A DNA stretch of 64,000 nt from Emergencia timonensis (GCF_900086585.1 NZ_FLKM01000009.1:1798001-1862000); one strand, 5' to 3'; shown: positions 1 through 8,652, counted from the stretch's first letter. The notes: generated from the sequence alone by a model not told the origin. Numbers and translations are program-made.

Positions 1-13
1 GTATTCTCTTCAT
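1..13 (-). CDS. Possible start of a gene leaving the window
   Basis: An ATG at 13-11 is preceded by GGGAGAAAAGG on the minus strand, a plausible ribosome site. Only the codons for M-K-R-I are inside the window, so no product can be named. It would be the next gene downstream of the 84-644 gene in the same direction. It could equally be a chance start. Confidence 0.25.
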
Positions 14-83
14 CCTTTTCTCCCAAAGCGTGATATGAAAAAAGGCAACAGAAAACTCCGCTGCCCGCTCTACCTTCAACTAT

Positions 84-644
84 TTATTCGTCCTCATCTT
101 CTCTTCTGACAAATACGCCGTCCTGTCCATTCTGCGTCATATATGCCATCTCTTTGATTTCGTCTCTGTTGCCCTGCAGGACGCCGTTGATATCCTCAAA
201 GGATTTCTCCAGGTTTGCATACATTTCGCCAAAATATTTGAGGTTTAAGTCATCCATCTTGGCCTGCATATCAAAAAGCATTTTGTCCACGTAATCATAT
301 GTACGCATTTTAAGAACTTTGGCGTAATCTTCTGCAGTTTTCTGTATTCCCTCGGCCATTTTCTGTGCCTTAAGGGTGATATCATCAGTCTCAACTAAAT
401 AGTCCGCCTGTTTTTTGGCCTCGATGATAATCTTTTCATATTCTGATTTCGCTTCGCTTAAGATTCTCTCTTTTTCATCTTTTACCCATTTTGCCTGTTG
501 TACATCATCAGGAAGACTCAATCTGATTTCCCTTACAATTTCAAGCACTTCATTTGCATCTACCATGATCTTGCCGGTAAGTGGCAAGCCAGGGGCAGTG
601 TCGACGATATCCTCAATCTCCTCTAATAATTCTAATACAGTCAT
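84..644 (-). CDS. Coiled-coil, V-ATPase subunit H-like hypothetical protein
   Basis: A 186-residue soluble protein, highly charged and mostly helical. Residues about 50-140 carry a long Lys/Glu/Ala-rich stretch typical of the coiled-coil proteins annotated as ATPase or subunit-H-like beside coaD in many Clostridia. No catalytic motif, signal peptide or membrane segment is visible. The acidic C-terminus ends RREDEDE. The start is supported by an AGGAGGAGA-type ribosome site just upstream. It lies downstream of coaD on the same strand, separated by about 200 bp of repeats. A DivIVA/FtsB-like structural role is possible, but its function is not known from sequence. Confidence 0.7.
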   Translation of the reverse strand: MTVLELLEEIEDIVDTAPGLPLTGKIMVDANEVLEIVREIRLSLPDDVQQAKWVKDEKERILSEAKSEYEKIIIEAKKQADYLVETDDITLKAQKMAEGIQKTAEDYAKVLKMRTYDYVDKMLFDMQAKMDDLNLKYFGEMYANLEKSFEDINGVLQGNRDEIKEMAYMTQNGQDGVFVRREDEDE

Positions 645-669
645 CTTCTCCTCCTAATGGAGCTGCCTT

Positions 670-686
670 AATTCGTGAAACGAATT
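670..686. repeat. Short perfect hairpin
   Basis: AATTCGT, a 3-base GAA loop, then ACGAATT. It is the first of several short stem-loops packed between coaD and the downstream gene. It has no U-run, so it is not a convincing terminator. Confidence 0.5.
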
Positions 687-695
687 GCTGGAAAC

Positions 696-748
696 TCCTT
701 ATGCTTTAAACGCCTAAATCTGTGATTTAGCTGCGTTTTGTCGTATAA
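696..748. repeat. 53-bp direct repeat, copy 1
   Basis: This stretch is identical over 53 bp to 789-841, with a 93-bp period. Each copy contains a small stem-loop (CTAAATC, TGT, GATTTAG). The copies lie in the spacer between coaD and the 84-644 gene and encode no convincing protein. They could be a dispersed intergenic element or an RNA-processing signal in the polycistronic transcript. Confidence 0.85.
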
Positions 749-760
749 TGGTCCTCGCCC

Positions 761-780
761 CGATTTCTGACAAGAAATCG
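761..780. repeat. Perfect hairpin between the two 53-bp repeats
   Basis: CGATTTCT, loop GACA, AGAAATCG gives an 8-bp perfect stem. It sits in the spacer separating the two direct repeats. No U-run follows on either strand. Confidence 0.55.
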
Positions 781-788
781 ATTGGGAG

Positions 789-841
789 TCCTTATGCTTT
801 AAACGCCTAAATCTGTGATTTAGCTGCGTTTTGTCGTATAA
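789..841. repeat. 53-bp direct repeat, copy 2
   Basis: Second copy of the repeat at 696-748, ending one base before the coaD stop codon (843-845 on the plus strand). The perfect identity implies recent duplication or a conserved function. Confidence 0.85.
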
Positions 842-842
842 G

Positions 843-1328
843 CTAATTTGTATATTTTGCTTTGATCTCTTTGAGGATGATTTCAGGCACTAATCCGTCC
901 ACACATCCATTGAGTGAGACCACTTCTTTAATCATACTTGAACTGATAAAAGAATATCTTGGACTAGTCATCAAAAATACAGATTCTATGCCTTTATCAA
1001 AGAGGCAGGCGTTCATCTGTGCCATCTGTATTTCATACTCGAAGTCCGATGTTGCCCGAAGGCCTCTGACCACTGCGTCAAAGTGATTCTTATTCACATA
1101 GTCGGCCAAAAGTCCGTCAAAGCATTCAACAGTCACGTTATGTAAGTCAGCAGTGACTTCTTCTATCAGCTTGACCCTCTCTTCTTGCGTAAACAGCGGT
1201 TTTTTGTTTGGATTCACAATAACGCCGACGACTAATTCATCAAACATCTTCGACGATCTGGTAATAATATCCAAATGCCCGTTGGTCATAGGGTCAAAGG
1301 ATCCTGTATATAAAGCCCTTTTTGTCAT
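843..1328 (-). CDS. coaD: Pantetheine-phosphate adenylyltransferase
   Basis: Transfers AMP from ATP to 4'-phosphopantetheine to give dephospho-CoA, the fourth step of CoA synthesis, in the cytosol. The 161-residue length is standard for the family. The nucleotidyltransferase signature GSFDPMTNGH lies at residues 9-18 with the T/HxGH element (TNGH), and the C-terminal ISSSMIKE motif is intact. It overlaps the end of rsmD by 4 bp; this rsmD-coaD order is common in Bacillota and suggests translational coupling. Confidence 0.97.
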   Translation of the reverse strand: MTKRALYTGSFDPMTNGHLDIITRSSKMFDELVVGVIVNPNKKPLFTQEERVKLIEEVTADLHNVTVECFDGLLADYVNKNHFDAVVRGLRATSDFEYEIQMAQMNACLFDKGIESVFLMTSPRYSFISSSMIKEVVSLNGCVDGLVPEIILKEIKAKYTN

Positions 1329-1882
1329 TCCTCATCCTCCGCTGCGCATCTGTAAATGCTGACCAAAATCTTACCGTATTTTCTCTCCTTGACCTTCGTC
1401 AAACGTCCGATCTGGTCGGGCACCTGGTCACGCACACCGTGTTCTGCTATTATTATACCGTCCTCTGTCAATAAATCAAGGGAATCTATCAGTTCCAGAC
1501 ATTTTTCATAGAAGCCCGCCTGGTATGGCGGATCGAGGAAAATGACATCTGCCTGTTCCTTGAGTTTGCTCAGGGCTTTGGTGTAATCGCCAGCAAGAAC
1601 GACGGCCTGATCCTGGGCACCGCATTTCTCAATATTGGTTTTAATCAGATTCAGGCTTTCTCTGGAATTATCGCAAAAATAGCATTTCTTAGCGCCTCGT
1701 GATAACGCTTCCAAACCCAGATTGCCTGTTCCTGCAAAGAGATCCACACATACGGAATCCCAAATATCATTCATCAAAATATTAAAAATCGCTTCTTTTA
1801 CTTTATCTGTCGTAGGCCTTACGTCTACGCCTATAGGAGTTTCTAGCTTTCTTCCCCTGTAATCTCCAGTAATAATCCTCAT
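1325..1882 (-). CDS. rsmD: 16S rRNA (guanine966-N2)-methyltransferase
   Basis: SAM-dependent methylation of G966 of 16S rRNA on the 30S subunit. The protein has 185 residues. The SAM-binding loop DLFAGTGNLGLEALSRGA is at about 47-64, and the catalytic DPPY of N6/N2 methyltransferases is at 117-120. It lies 3 bp downstream of the NAD(P)HX epimerase gene and overlaps coaD by 4 bp, so the three form one operon. Confidence 0.95.
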   Translation of the reverse strand: MRIITGDYRGRKLETPIGVDVRPTTDKVKEAIFNILMNDIWDSVCVDLFAGTGNLGLEALSRGAKKCYFCDNSRESLNLIKTNIEKCGAQDQAVVLAGDYTKALSKLKEQADVIFLDPPYQAGFYEKCLELIDSLDLLTEDGIIIAEHGVRDQVPDQIGRLTKVKERKYGKILVSIYRCAAEDEE

Positions 1883-1885
1883 TAT

Positions 1886-2554
1886 CTATCTCCGTTCATT
1901 TATAATTTCTCCTATGCCAATATCAGCCGTAACGACTTTACCCAAAAACTTGGCTGCCGTCTTGCTGCAATGTACTGGTTTTCTGGCATGAAAAGTGATG
2001 GTCAAATCTGCTTTAACACAAGCTCCAGGCTCCTCGTCTGGCTCCATGTCCCCAGACAATCCGCTGGGAATATCGAGTGCAGCTACATAAGCCTTCGAAT
2101 GATTGATCCAAGTAATCATTTCGTCAGCAGGACTGCGGAGCTGTCCGTGAAAGCCTGTCCCATAGATGGCGTCGACGATAAGATCTGACTCCTGCATCTC
2201 AATTGCAACATCAGCTGTTAAAATTTGCACATTGGCCTGTATCAATTGGTAGTTTGCTTTTGCGTCATCTGCCTGCGGTTCTCCCTCTACGAGCACGACC
2301 TGCGTCTGTATACCCGCTTCATATAATTTCCTGGCTACAACAAATCCATCACCGCCGTTATTGCCTTTTCCACAAAATACCAAGGCGTTTTCAGTCTGCG
2401 GATGATGCTTTAAAATCGTTGAGAAGGCTTCAAATCCAGCATTTTCCATCATCTGATAATAGGAAAGACCGGCTTTGTCCGCAGCTGTTTCAAGTGCTTT
2501 CATTTCCTCACAAGTTACTACTTCTTTTCTATGTAAATCGTTCACCTTTGTCAC
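1886..2554 (-). CDS. nnrE: NAD(P)HX epimerase (YjeF N-terminal domain)
   Basis: Epimerises damaged hydrated NAD(P)H so that it can be repaired. The 222-residue protein carries only the YjeF N-terminal (AIBP) fold. The glycine-rich GKGNNGGDG loop is at 62-70, followed by IYGTGF and the DIPSGLSGD region. The C-terminal ADP-dependent dehydratase domain found in bifunctional NnrDE proteins is absent, so the dehydratase must be elsewhere or missing. First gene of an operon with rsmD and coaD. Confidence 0.9.
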   Translation of the reverse strand: MTKVNDLHRKEVVTCEEMKALETAADKAGLSYYQMMENAGFEAFSTILKHHPQTENALVFCGKGNNGGDGFVVARKLYEAGIQTQVVLVEGEPQADDAKANYQLIQANVQILTADVAIEMQESDLIVDAIYGTGFHGQLRSPADEMITWINHSKAYVAALDIPSGLSGDMEPDEEPGACVKADLTITFHARKPVHCSKTAAKFLGKVVTADIGIGEIINERR

Positions 2555-2623
2555 CGCCTTCTAAACCAATAGTATACCATGAATTATAAAAGAATGCTAT
2601 TAATTTGTCGTTCAAGAAACGAA

Positions 2624-2660
2624 AAAGGACCGTCTCAAAGTTAATTGAGACAGCCCCTTT
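2624..2660 (-). terminator. Terminator of the spore-protein gene
   Basis: On the minus strand GTCTCAA/TTGAGAC pair through a short loop, extended by an AAAGG/CCTTT base, and are followed by a run of T. It lies about 45 bp beyond the SASP stop. Confidence 0.8.
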
Positions 2661-2705
2661 AAGCAAAAAGTTTATTACAACTTCTTAATTAAGGAATTGG
2701 ATTCC

Positions 2706-2906
2706 TTATTTTCCAGCTAACTGCTGTTCAGCCATTTCTACAAGCTTCTTAGTCATATAGCCACCTACATAACCATTCTGTCTTGCAGTCATGTTTCCCT
2801 TGTCAGCCTGGTCGTAATTTGAAAGACCAAGTTCATTAGCAACTTCTGTCTTCAGGTTGTTTAATGCTGGTTTAGCATTAACATTCATTTTCTGCTGTAA
2901 ATTCAT
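2706..2906 (-). CDS. Small acid-soluble spore protein, alpha/beta type
   Basis: A 66-residue DNA-binding protein that coats and protects DNA in the dormant spore and is degraded at germination. The KTEVANELG segment carries the germination-protease site (TEVA). The second family signature, GNMTARQNGYVGGYMTKKLV, is complete. A strong AGGAGGTGA ribosome site precedes the ATG. It is monocistronic, with its own terminator. It would be expected to depend on sigma-G, although I could not define a confident sigma-G promoter. It supports a spore-forming host. Confidence 0.95.
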   Translation of the reverse strand: MNLQQKMNVNAKPALNNLKTEVANELGLSNYDQADKGNMTARQNGYVGGYMTKKLVEMAEQQLAGK

Positions 2907-2991
2907 TTCTTTTCACCTCCTGTTTACGTTATTAATTTAACCCGATCGGAGATTTCTATGTCTTGTAAAATATGGATAATTTCTTCCTGCG

Positions 2992-5034
2992 TTATAGTTC
3001 TAATTTAATGTCTTCGCCGAACATTTTTCTGATCCGGTTTTTCAGCTTTTCATATTTTTGATTTCTTAAATCCGGGTCTTTATCTATAATCGCTTTGGCA
3101 GTGTTTTTCGCTTTTTCCAGAACGTCGCCATGACGGACCAGATCACTGATATGCATTTCAGGCAGACCGTGCTGTCTGGTTCCAAAAAGCTCACCTGGTC
3201 CGCGCAGTCGCAGATCAGCTTCTGCAATTTCAAAGCCGTCATTGCTCTCACACATAATCTGATTCCGTTCTTTTGCTACATCTGTTTCATTGTGGCAAAT
3301 TAAAAAACAATAGGACTGATCGCTGCCGCGGCCTACGCGGCCGCGCAGCTGATGAAGCTGGGCCAGGCCGAATCGCTCACAGTTTTCAACCACCATAACG
3401 GTAGCATTGGGCACGTTGATACCTACTTCTATTACTACAGTAGAAACTAGCACGTCGATGTTGCCATCAGAAAATTCACCCATGATAAAATCTTTTTCTT
3501 CTTGTTTCATAGCGCCGTGTATTAACGCCACCTGAAAGCCGGCAAACTTCTGGCTCAACTCTTTATGCAGTTCCTCTGCCGATTTTGCATCAATCTTATC
3601 TGATTCTTCAATCAGCGGCGCTACCACATAGGCTTGTTTCTTTTCCTTCAACTGTTTTTTAACAAAATCATAGACCCTGTTTCTGTTCTCCATATCCGCC
3701 TGCATCGTTTTAATGGGCTGTCTGCCCCTTGGCATGGTCCTAATCTGCGAAATGTCCAGGTCTCCATAAATGATTACTGCCAAAGTCCTTGGAATCGGTG
3801 TAGCCGTCATAACTAAAATATTGGGGTTTTTGCCTTTTTTGGATAAAAGGCTCCTCTGGTTGACTCCAAATCTGTGCTGTTCGTCTGTTATTACCATTCC
3901 CAAATTCTTAAAAATTACGTCAGGCTGAATCACCGCATGGGTGCCCACAAGAATTTGGATTTGACCTATCGCCAATCGCTGCAGCGTCTCTCTTTTCTCT
4001 GCTGCTTTCATACTGCTGCACAAAAGGCCGACAGAGATTCCATATTTTTCAAAATCTGCTGTTAAAGACTGCACGTGCTGTTTGGCCAAAATTTCTGTCG
4101 GCGCCATCATGACGCTTTGATAACCATTTTGGGCCGCAGCATACATGGCCAACTCTGCCACCACGGTTTTTCCTGATCCGACGTCACCTTGTATCAGGCG
4201 ATTCATAACCTTGTCCGCTGCTAAATCCCTTTTCATGTCTTCCCACACGCTTTTCTGGCCCGCAGTCAATTCAAAAGGCAGGTCTTTGATAAATTGGTCG
4301 GCGCAGTCAGCCTCGATGACAATTCCGCCCGTATCTTTTCGCGTCTCATTCTTAATATAAAAAAGGCCAGTTTCCAGCGTAAGAAGTTCATCAAAGATGA
4401 GTCTAAACTTACTTTCTAAAACTTGTTTTCCATCTTTGGGAAAATGAATATTCTCTATAGCATAGGCTGGACTTGCCAAACGATTTTCTGACACGACTTC
4501 ATCTGGCAGCCATTCTTCCACTTGGGGATACAGTTCCTGCAGCTGTAATTGAATTTTACGCAGTTCATTTTGGGAGATACCGCTGATCTGCGGATAAATA
4601 GGAATAATTCCTCTGATGTCATTGGGGTCGCCGATGCGATGAAATTCGGGATGAATCATCTGTTTGCGGTCAAAGTTTTCTGAAACTCTGCCATAAAAAG
4701 AGTAATCCTGATTGACATTAAATAGATTTGCAATATACCTTCCATTGAAAAAAAGAATTTCCACGGTCCCTGTCTCATCCGACACCAAAAGTGTCAGAGG
4801 CGTATTCTTCTTGTATGGATTGCCGGAATACCGACGTGATAATACTTTACCGCTGATTAAGAATTCTTTACCTGGCTGCAGATCTTCAATTCTGGTTTCC
4901 TGTCGTCTGTCCTCATACTTTCTGGGGAACAAGTTCAACAGATCCTCCAAGGTAAAGATGTGGTTTTTTTTGAGAATCTCTGCTTTTTTCGGTCCAATCC
5001 CCTTCAGGCTGCTTACTTTATCATTCAGTTCCAT
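2992..5034 (-). CDS. recG: ATP-dependent DNA helicase RecG
   Basis: Branch-migration helicase that remodels stalled replication forks and Holliday junctions. The 680-residue length is normal. The N-terminal wedge/OB domain spans about 1-230, Walker A GDVGSGKT is at 283-290, and the DEQH box and the helicase C-terminal QLRGRVGRG motif are intact. It overlaps the end of the upstream Asp23-family gene by 14 bp, so the two are probably translationally coupled. Confidence 0.97.
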   Translation of the reverse strand: MELNDKVSSLKGIGPKKAEILKKNHIFTLEDLLNLFPRKYEDRRQETRIEDLQPGKEFLISGKVLSRRYSGNPYKKNTPLTLLVSDETGTVEILFFNGRYIANLFNVNQDYSFYGRVSENFDRKQMIHPEFHRIGDPNDIRGIIPIYPQISGISQNELRKIQLQLQELYPQVEEWLPDEVVSENRLASPAYAIENIHFPKDGKQVLESKFRLIFDELLTLETGLFYIKNETRKDTGGIVIEADCADQFIKDLPFELTAGQKSVWEDMKRDLAADKVMNRLIQGDVGSGKTVVAELAMYAAAQNGYQSVMMAPTEILAKQHVQSLTADFEKYGISVGLLCSSMKAAEKRETLQRLAIGQIQILVGTHAVIQPDVIFKNLGMVITDEQHRFGVNQRSLLSKKGKNPNILVMTATPIPRTLAVIIYGDLDISQIRTMPRGRQPIKTMQADMENRNRVYDFVKKQLKEKKQAYVVAPLIEESDKIDAKSAEELHKELSQKFAGFQVALIHGAMKQEEKDFIMGEFSDGNIDVLVSTVVIEVGINVPNATVMVVENCERFGLAQLHQLRGRVGRGSDQSYCFLICHNETDVAKERNQIMCESNDGFEIAEADLRLRGPGELFGTRQHGLPEMHISDLVRHGDVLEKAKNTAKAIIDKDPDLRNQKYEKLKNRIRKMFGEDIKLEL

Positions 5035-5452
5035 ATCTCTTCACAACCTCTAAATTTCTTCTCGCCACCTGCCTGGATTTAACGCCGGCAATTCTGATTT
5101 TGATTTGATTTGGTTTTTTCCCCTGTTTCTTATAAATTGTATCTGCCACATAATCACTGATATCGTTCGTGATATTTGCAATGCTTGTACCAAACTTTAC
5201 GATGATATTGAATTCAATGTCCACGCTGTTTCCTTCAAAACTGCTCTCTACTTCTATGTTGCCTGCAAATTCTGAAAGATTGTATTTGCCGTCGTTGCCA
5301 ATCTGGCGGCCTTTTTTTGTCGACGGCCATACTTTGCCCAGACAGGATTCTTCTTTAAAGCTGTCTGCAATTATTTGCGCAAAGAGCATGTTAGAAATGG
5401 TAATAGTCCCTAACTCTGTTTCTCTTGATAATGTCAAATCACTTACCTCCAT
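5021..5452 (-). CDS. Asp23/Gls24 family protein
   Basis: A 143-residue member of the Asp23/Gls24 (DUF322) family. The N-terminal LGTITISNMLFAQIIADS segment and a central beta/alpha repeat are typical. In this family it is usually a membrane-associated or cell-envelope stress protein. There is no membrane segment here, so any membrane contact would be through a partner. The C-terminus is basic. It precedes and overlaps recG; homologues commonly sit near recG or DAK-type kinase genes. Its exact role is unknown. Confidence 0.85.
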   Translation of the reverse strand: MEVSDLTLSRETELGTITISNMLFAQIIADSFKEESCLGKVWPSTKKGRQIGNDGKYNLSEFAGNIEVESSFEGNSVDIEFNIIVKFGTSIANITNDISDYVADTIYKKQGKKPNQIKIRIAGVKSRQVARRNLEVVKRYGTE

Positions 5453-5526
5453 AGATATATGAATCTATTTTAACACATACAGTAACAAAAGTGGCCTCTA
5501 TTTCATAAAATATACAGGGTGTTTTT

Positions 5527-5709
5527 ATGAATAATAATAGAAAGAGAAAACCGATATGTAAGTATAAAGAAGCCAAAGACATCGGATTCGTCCTCATCGT
5601 CTTCGGCATCGTTACGGTATGCGCATTTTTTCTACCGCCAAGAGCGTGGATTCTGCTATTGGGCGGCGTTCTGGTCCTGTGCGGCATCAGCCTGCTGCGT
5701 CACTACTAG
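5527..5709 (+). CDS. Small two-helix membrane protein
   Basis: A 60-residue protein with a basic N-terminus (RKRK) and two hydrophobic segments, about 20-35 and 41-57, separated by PPRAW; the last helix ends in SLLRHY. The start has only a weak AGGGTG site. A rho-independent terminator overlaps the 3' end, supporting a real transcribed gene. It is divergent from the Asp23-recG pair. A decayed copy of its 3' end lies at 14950-15018. Similar small proteins occur widely in Clostridia without a known function. Confidence 0.7.
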   Translation: MNNNRKRKPICKYKEAKDIGFVLIVFGIVTVCAFFLPPRAWILLLGGVLVLCGISLLRHY

Positions 5710-5726
5710 GCAGCAGGCTGTTTTTT
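5688..5726 (+). terminator. Terminator embedded in the 3' end of the small membrane gene
   Basis: CAGCCTGCTGC (5688-5698) pairs perfectly with GCAGCAGGCTG (5710-5720), followed by six T. The stop codon lies inside the loop. Confidence 0.9.
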
Positions 5727-5744
5727 GACATACAAAACGATTAA

Positions 5745-5894
5745 CCTATTGCGGAGAGGAACTAATATCATATCGCCGCAAAGCAAAATTCCTGCCGGTC
5801 AGTCATACAACATAATGCAGTCCTGACTATGTCCCGGTGTATAAACATATTTAAGCGTCCAGTCTCCAAGTCTGAAAACAGTGCCATCTTTCAT
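5745..5894 (-). pseudogene. Remnant of an MBL-fold metallohydrolase
   Basis: Reading from an ATG at 5894 gives a segment with YTPGHSQDCIMLYD, then an in-frame TGA (5801-5799), then PAGILLCGDMIL. TPGHS and GD are the third and fourth metal-binding motifs of the metallo-beta-lactamase fold. The N-terminal HxHxDH region and the C-terminus are missing. This is a broken fragment, lying directly downstream of the AraC regulator gene. I infer loss of a former last gene of that operon or an older neighbour. Confidence 0.75.
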
Positions 5895-5924
5895 TGGGAC
5901 TCCTTTTATTAAGAAGGAATACGA

Positions 5925-7115
5925 TCAGGAAAGAATCACATAAATTTCTACGCTCCACGATCCCTGTACAGTCACCTGTAAATTATTCTGTTCGGCTGTC
6001 AGTTGATGCACTTCTTTTCGTAGTCCTACAATCCGCTCTTTTTCTTTTCCATTGCACAAAAGCGCTTCTGCCAGTTCATCTGCTCTTCTCCCGATTTCGT
6101 CATCAATGAGCAGAATCACCTTTTTCTCTGTCGATTTATTTGACAGTTGATAATTTCGAGTTTCCATCTGTTCTGAAAATCCTTGGAACATGAAATGCTG
6201 TATTTTATGACTTTCCGTAAATTCCAGAAGCTGCGCAGTGTCTGTCGCTCCTATGGCAATCTGTGCCACTCGAGCTGAATCAAAATCGGTCACATCCCAT
6301 TCCTTCCCCTTATAGAAGGATCGAAACTTGGATGGAAGACATCCCATAAAATCTTTAAACACCTTATTATAGTATCGGATTGAAGAAAATCCGCTGGATT
6401 CTGCAATACAAGTCAGAGTGTCCTCTGTATCTAAAAGCTGAATCACCGCATTGATCGTCCGATAATAATTTAAAATCGCATTGTAGTTCTTTTCCAGCTT
6501 TTTTGTGAATTCCTTAGACAGATAAGGAATGCTGAGATACTCGTTCTGTGCAATATCGTTGAGTGACATCCGCTCAGAAACATGTTCAATCATATAGGCA
6601 CTGATTCGTTGGAACCGTTCCTTGCTGATATCCAGTTGGGCGCTTTCTGAAAAAACATGGCCGACATCATCAAATTTTTCCATGATCAGGTCAAGGATTT
6701 CCCCTGCCTTCTGCTCAACCTGCGAAAGAGCTTTCCCTTCCTTCATTGCAGTGACAGCCTGCACCGTCAATCTCGTAAGCAAATCGATATGCTTTTTTTT
6801 GGCCGGTACACCAAAGAAATTGCAGATATTACAGTTGTAGGTCACCCACTCAAAATTCATATTTGTTTTTTCAAGAAAATCTGAAGCAAAGCTAAAGTAG
6901 GCAACAGTGCAGGCAGGCTCGCCTTTCAACATAACAGGCTCTTTCACATTGAGTATTTCGGTCTGACCCGTCTCAAGAATCTGAGAACCGGCTACAGTTG
7001 TAAAATGCAGTCTGCCTGACAATATGATGATAATTGTAAGCTCTTTGCAGATATGAAATGGTGCTGATTTAATTTCTGCAACGCCGCCTTTGCACAGCCC
7101 CGGATAATTCAGCAT
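5925..7115 (-). CDS. AraC-family transcriptional regulator
   Basis: A 396-residue regulator. Residues about 10-80 form a cupin-like sensing domain. The two helix-turn-helix motifs of the AraC family lie at about 167-270 (MSLNDIAQNEYLSIPYLSKEF, then SGFSSIRYYNKVFKDFMGCLP). Unusually, about 125 residues follow the DNA-binding domain. AAGGAGAGG precedes the ATG. It is the last gene of the catabolic operon, 21 bp after the amidohydrolase. The likely target is the paired direct repeat upstream of the first gene (14707-14741); this link is inference. Confidence 0.88.
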   Translation of the reverse strand: MLNYPGLCKGGVAEIKSAPFHICKELTIIIILSGRLHFTTVAGSQILETGQTEILNVKEPVMLKGEPACTVAYFSFASDFLEKTNMNFEWVTYNCNICNFFGVPAKKKHIDLLTRLTVQAVTAMKEGKALSQVEQKAGEILDLIMEKFDDVGHVFSESAQLDISKERFQRISAYMIEHVSERMSLNDIAQNEYLSIPYLSKEFTKKLEKNYNAILNYYRTINAVIQLLDTEDTLTCIAESSGFSSIRYYNKVFKDFMGCLPSKFRSFYKGKEWDVTDFDSARVAQIAIGATDTAQLLEFTESHKIQHFMFQGFSEQMETRNYQLSNKSTEKKVILLIDDEIGRRADELAEALLCNGKEKERIVGLRKEVHQLTAEQNNLQVTVQGSWSVEIYVILS

Positions 7116-7136
7116 TGGATACCTCTCCTTATATTC

Positions 7137-8561
7137 CTATAGTTTCCCTTCCTGCATAAAGATGTAGTTGGTTCCTGCAATCTCTTCGAATTCTTTCTCC
7201 GCTCTTTCTGAAATACAGTCAATCCGGCTTTCAATCTCCGCAAGACAGGCTTCCTCATCTACATTCAGCAAGATTTGGTCTTTGTAAATGATCTTTCCAT
7301 CTACTACAGACAATATTACCTCATTACCCCGCGCGCTGTAAACAAGATTTGGAACAATATTTCTCATTGGTTTGGTAAATATCGGCTGCATGGTCAGCTT
7401 TTTCAGATCGACTGCAATAAAGTCCGCTTTTTTTCCACAGGCAAGGGAGCCAATCTCCTGATCCATGCCCAAGGCTTTTGCCCCTTCTATGGTTGCCATT
7501 CGCAAAACCTTCCAGGCAGGCATCACCTCTGGATCTTTCTTGGAAATTTTGTTGAACAGAGCCGCCAGCTTCATCTCGTTGAAAACGTTGTGGCAGTTGT
7601 TGCCCGGCGCCTGGTCGGAGCCCAGGGCAACATATCCCCCTGCATTTTGAAATGCCATAGACGGGCAGACAATGCCGTCGATAATACCGATGGAACCAGG
7701 ACAGACAATCATTCCAGCACCGGATTCTGCTACGAATTCCGCCTCTTCATCCGTACAATCTGCAAGATGTACACCGATCAGTGACTCGTCCAGATAGCCG
7801 ATTTCCTTAAGCCATTCCACAGGCCTTTTTCCGTATCGCATCATAATCTGTTCTGTTTCACGGGTTCCCTGCTGCAAGTGCATATGGATCTTGGTGTTTC
7901 TCTTCTTCGCTTCTTCTCGAACCTGCAATAAGAGTTCTCTGCTCATAAAATCCGCTCCCTGCGGACCGAAGAGAATTTTGATTCTCCCATGATCTTTATC
8001 ATGCCACTTGTCGTACATGGCAATATTATTCTCCAGACTCCTTTTCCCTTTGTCTTCATTGAATTCGTACAGTTCTCCCGGATGATAGATACGCTCCTCC
8101 AAAGACCGTACCGTTTCAGTAATATTTCCACGGATTCCCGACTGATTTATGAATTTACATGCAGGCTCGATTCCTATAGAGAATTCACCGATGGTGGTAG
8201 TCCCTGCCTTGATTGCTTCCATAATCCCCAGTTTTACACTGGCATCAATATCTTCTTGTACCATGGCATTTTCAAAAGGCTGCAGCCCATAGAACATCCA
8301 GTTGTCTGTATCCTGTGCAAGCCCTCTGGCGATACAGATATCCACATGGGTATGGGCATCAATAAGCCCAGGCAATACTGCATGGTCAAAAAGTGCAAGG
8401 ACTTCTTCTGCCCGGTAACTGTCTTCTGCAGCATCCGTCGGCACGAAATCTATTATCCTGCCTCGGTCAATAATCATCGCTGTATTTTCCAAGTAACCGA
8501 CACCGTCCCCTTCCATGGTGAAGAGATGTCTTGTTTTTACAATCATGTCTACTGTTTTCAT
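7137..8561 (-). CDS. Amidohydrolase, cytosine/guanine-deaminase or SsnA type
   Basis: A 474-residue member of the metal-dependent amidohydrolase superfamily. It has an N-terminal beta-sandwich, DAHTH metal ligands at His70 and His72, later histidines in KIHMHLQQG and IGVHLADC, and the metal Asp in ALGSDQAPGNN. The GSLACGKKADFI tail closes the sandwich. Family members deaminate or hydrolyse purines, cytosine and triazines. Here the substrate is unknown but should relate to the upstream hydantoinase/carbamoylase steps. It is separated from the transporter gene by 91 bp holding a hairpin that may lower its expression. Confidence 0.85.
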   Translation of the reverse strand: MKTVDMIVKTRHLFTMEGDGVGYLENTAMIIDRGRIIDFVPTDAAEDSYRAEEVLALFDHAVLPGLIDAHTHVDICIARGLAQDTDNWMFYGLQPFENAMVQEDIDASVKLGIMEAIKAGTTTIGEFSIGIEPACKFINQSGIRGNITETVRSLEERIYHPGELYEFNEDKGKRSLENNIAMYDKWHDKDHGRIKILFGPQGADFMSRELLLQVREEAKKRNTKIHMHLQQGTRETEQIMMRYGKRPVEWLKEIGYLDESLIGVHLADCTDEEAEFVAESGAGMIVCPGSIGIIDGIVCPSMAFQNAGGYVALGSDQAPGNNCHNVFNEMKLAALFNKISKKDPEVMPAWKVLRMATIEGAKALGMDQEIGSLACGKKADFIAVDLKKLTMQPIFTKPMRNIVPNLVYSARGNEVILSVVDGKIIYKDQILLNVDEEACLAEIESRIDCISERAEKEFEEIAGTNYIFMQEGKL

Positions 8562-8606
8562 ATCTTTATCCTTTCGGTTAAACCGTAATCATCAAGTGAA
8601 AAAGAA

Positions 8607-8643
8607 GAACCCTCCCCTAGGGCATTCCTGCTGGGGAGAGTTC
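8607..8643 (-). terminator. Intra-operon hairpin, possible attenuator
   Basis: On the minus strand GAAC-A-CTCCCC pairs with GGGGAG-G-GTTC, followed by a T-rich stretch (TTCTTTTT). It lies between the NhaC-type gene and the 7137-8561 gene. A partial terminator or RNA-stabilising stem is likely rather than an operon end, because the downstream genes have no obvious promoter. Confidence 0.6.
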
Positions 8644-8652
8644 CATGCCTTA

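Noticed and set aside
7275..8588. Long plus-strand open frames opposite the amidohydrolase at 7137-8561
   Set aside because: They mirror a clear coding region on the other strand and lack start signals.
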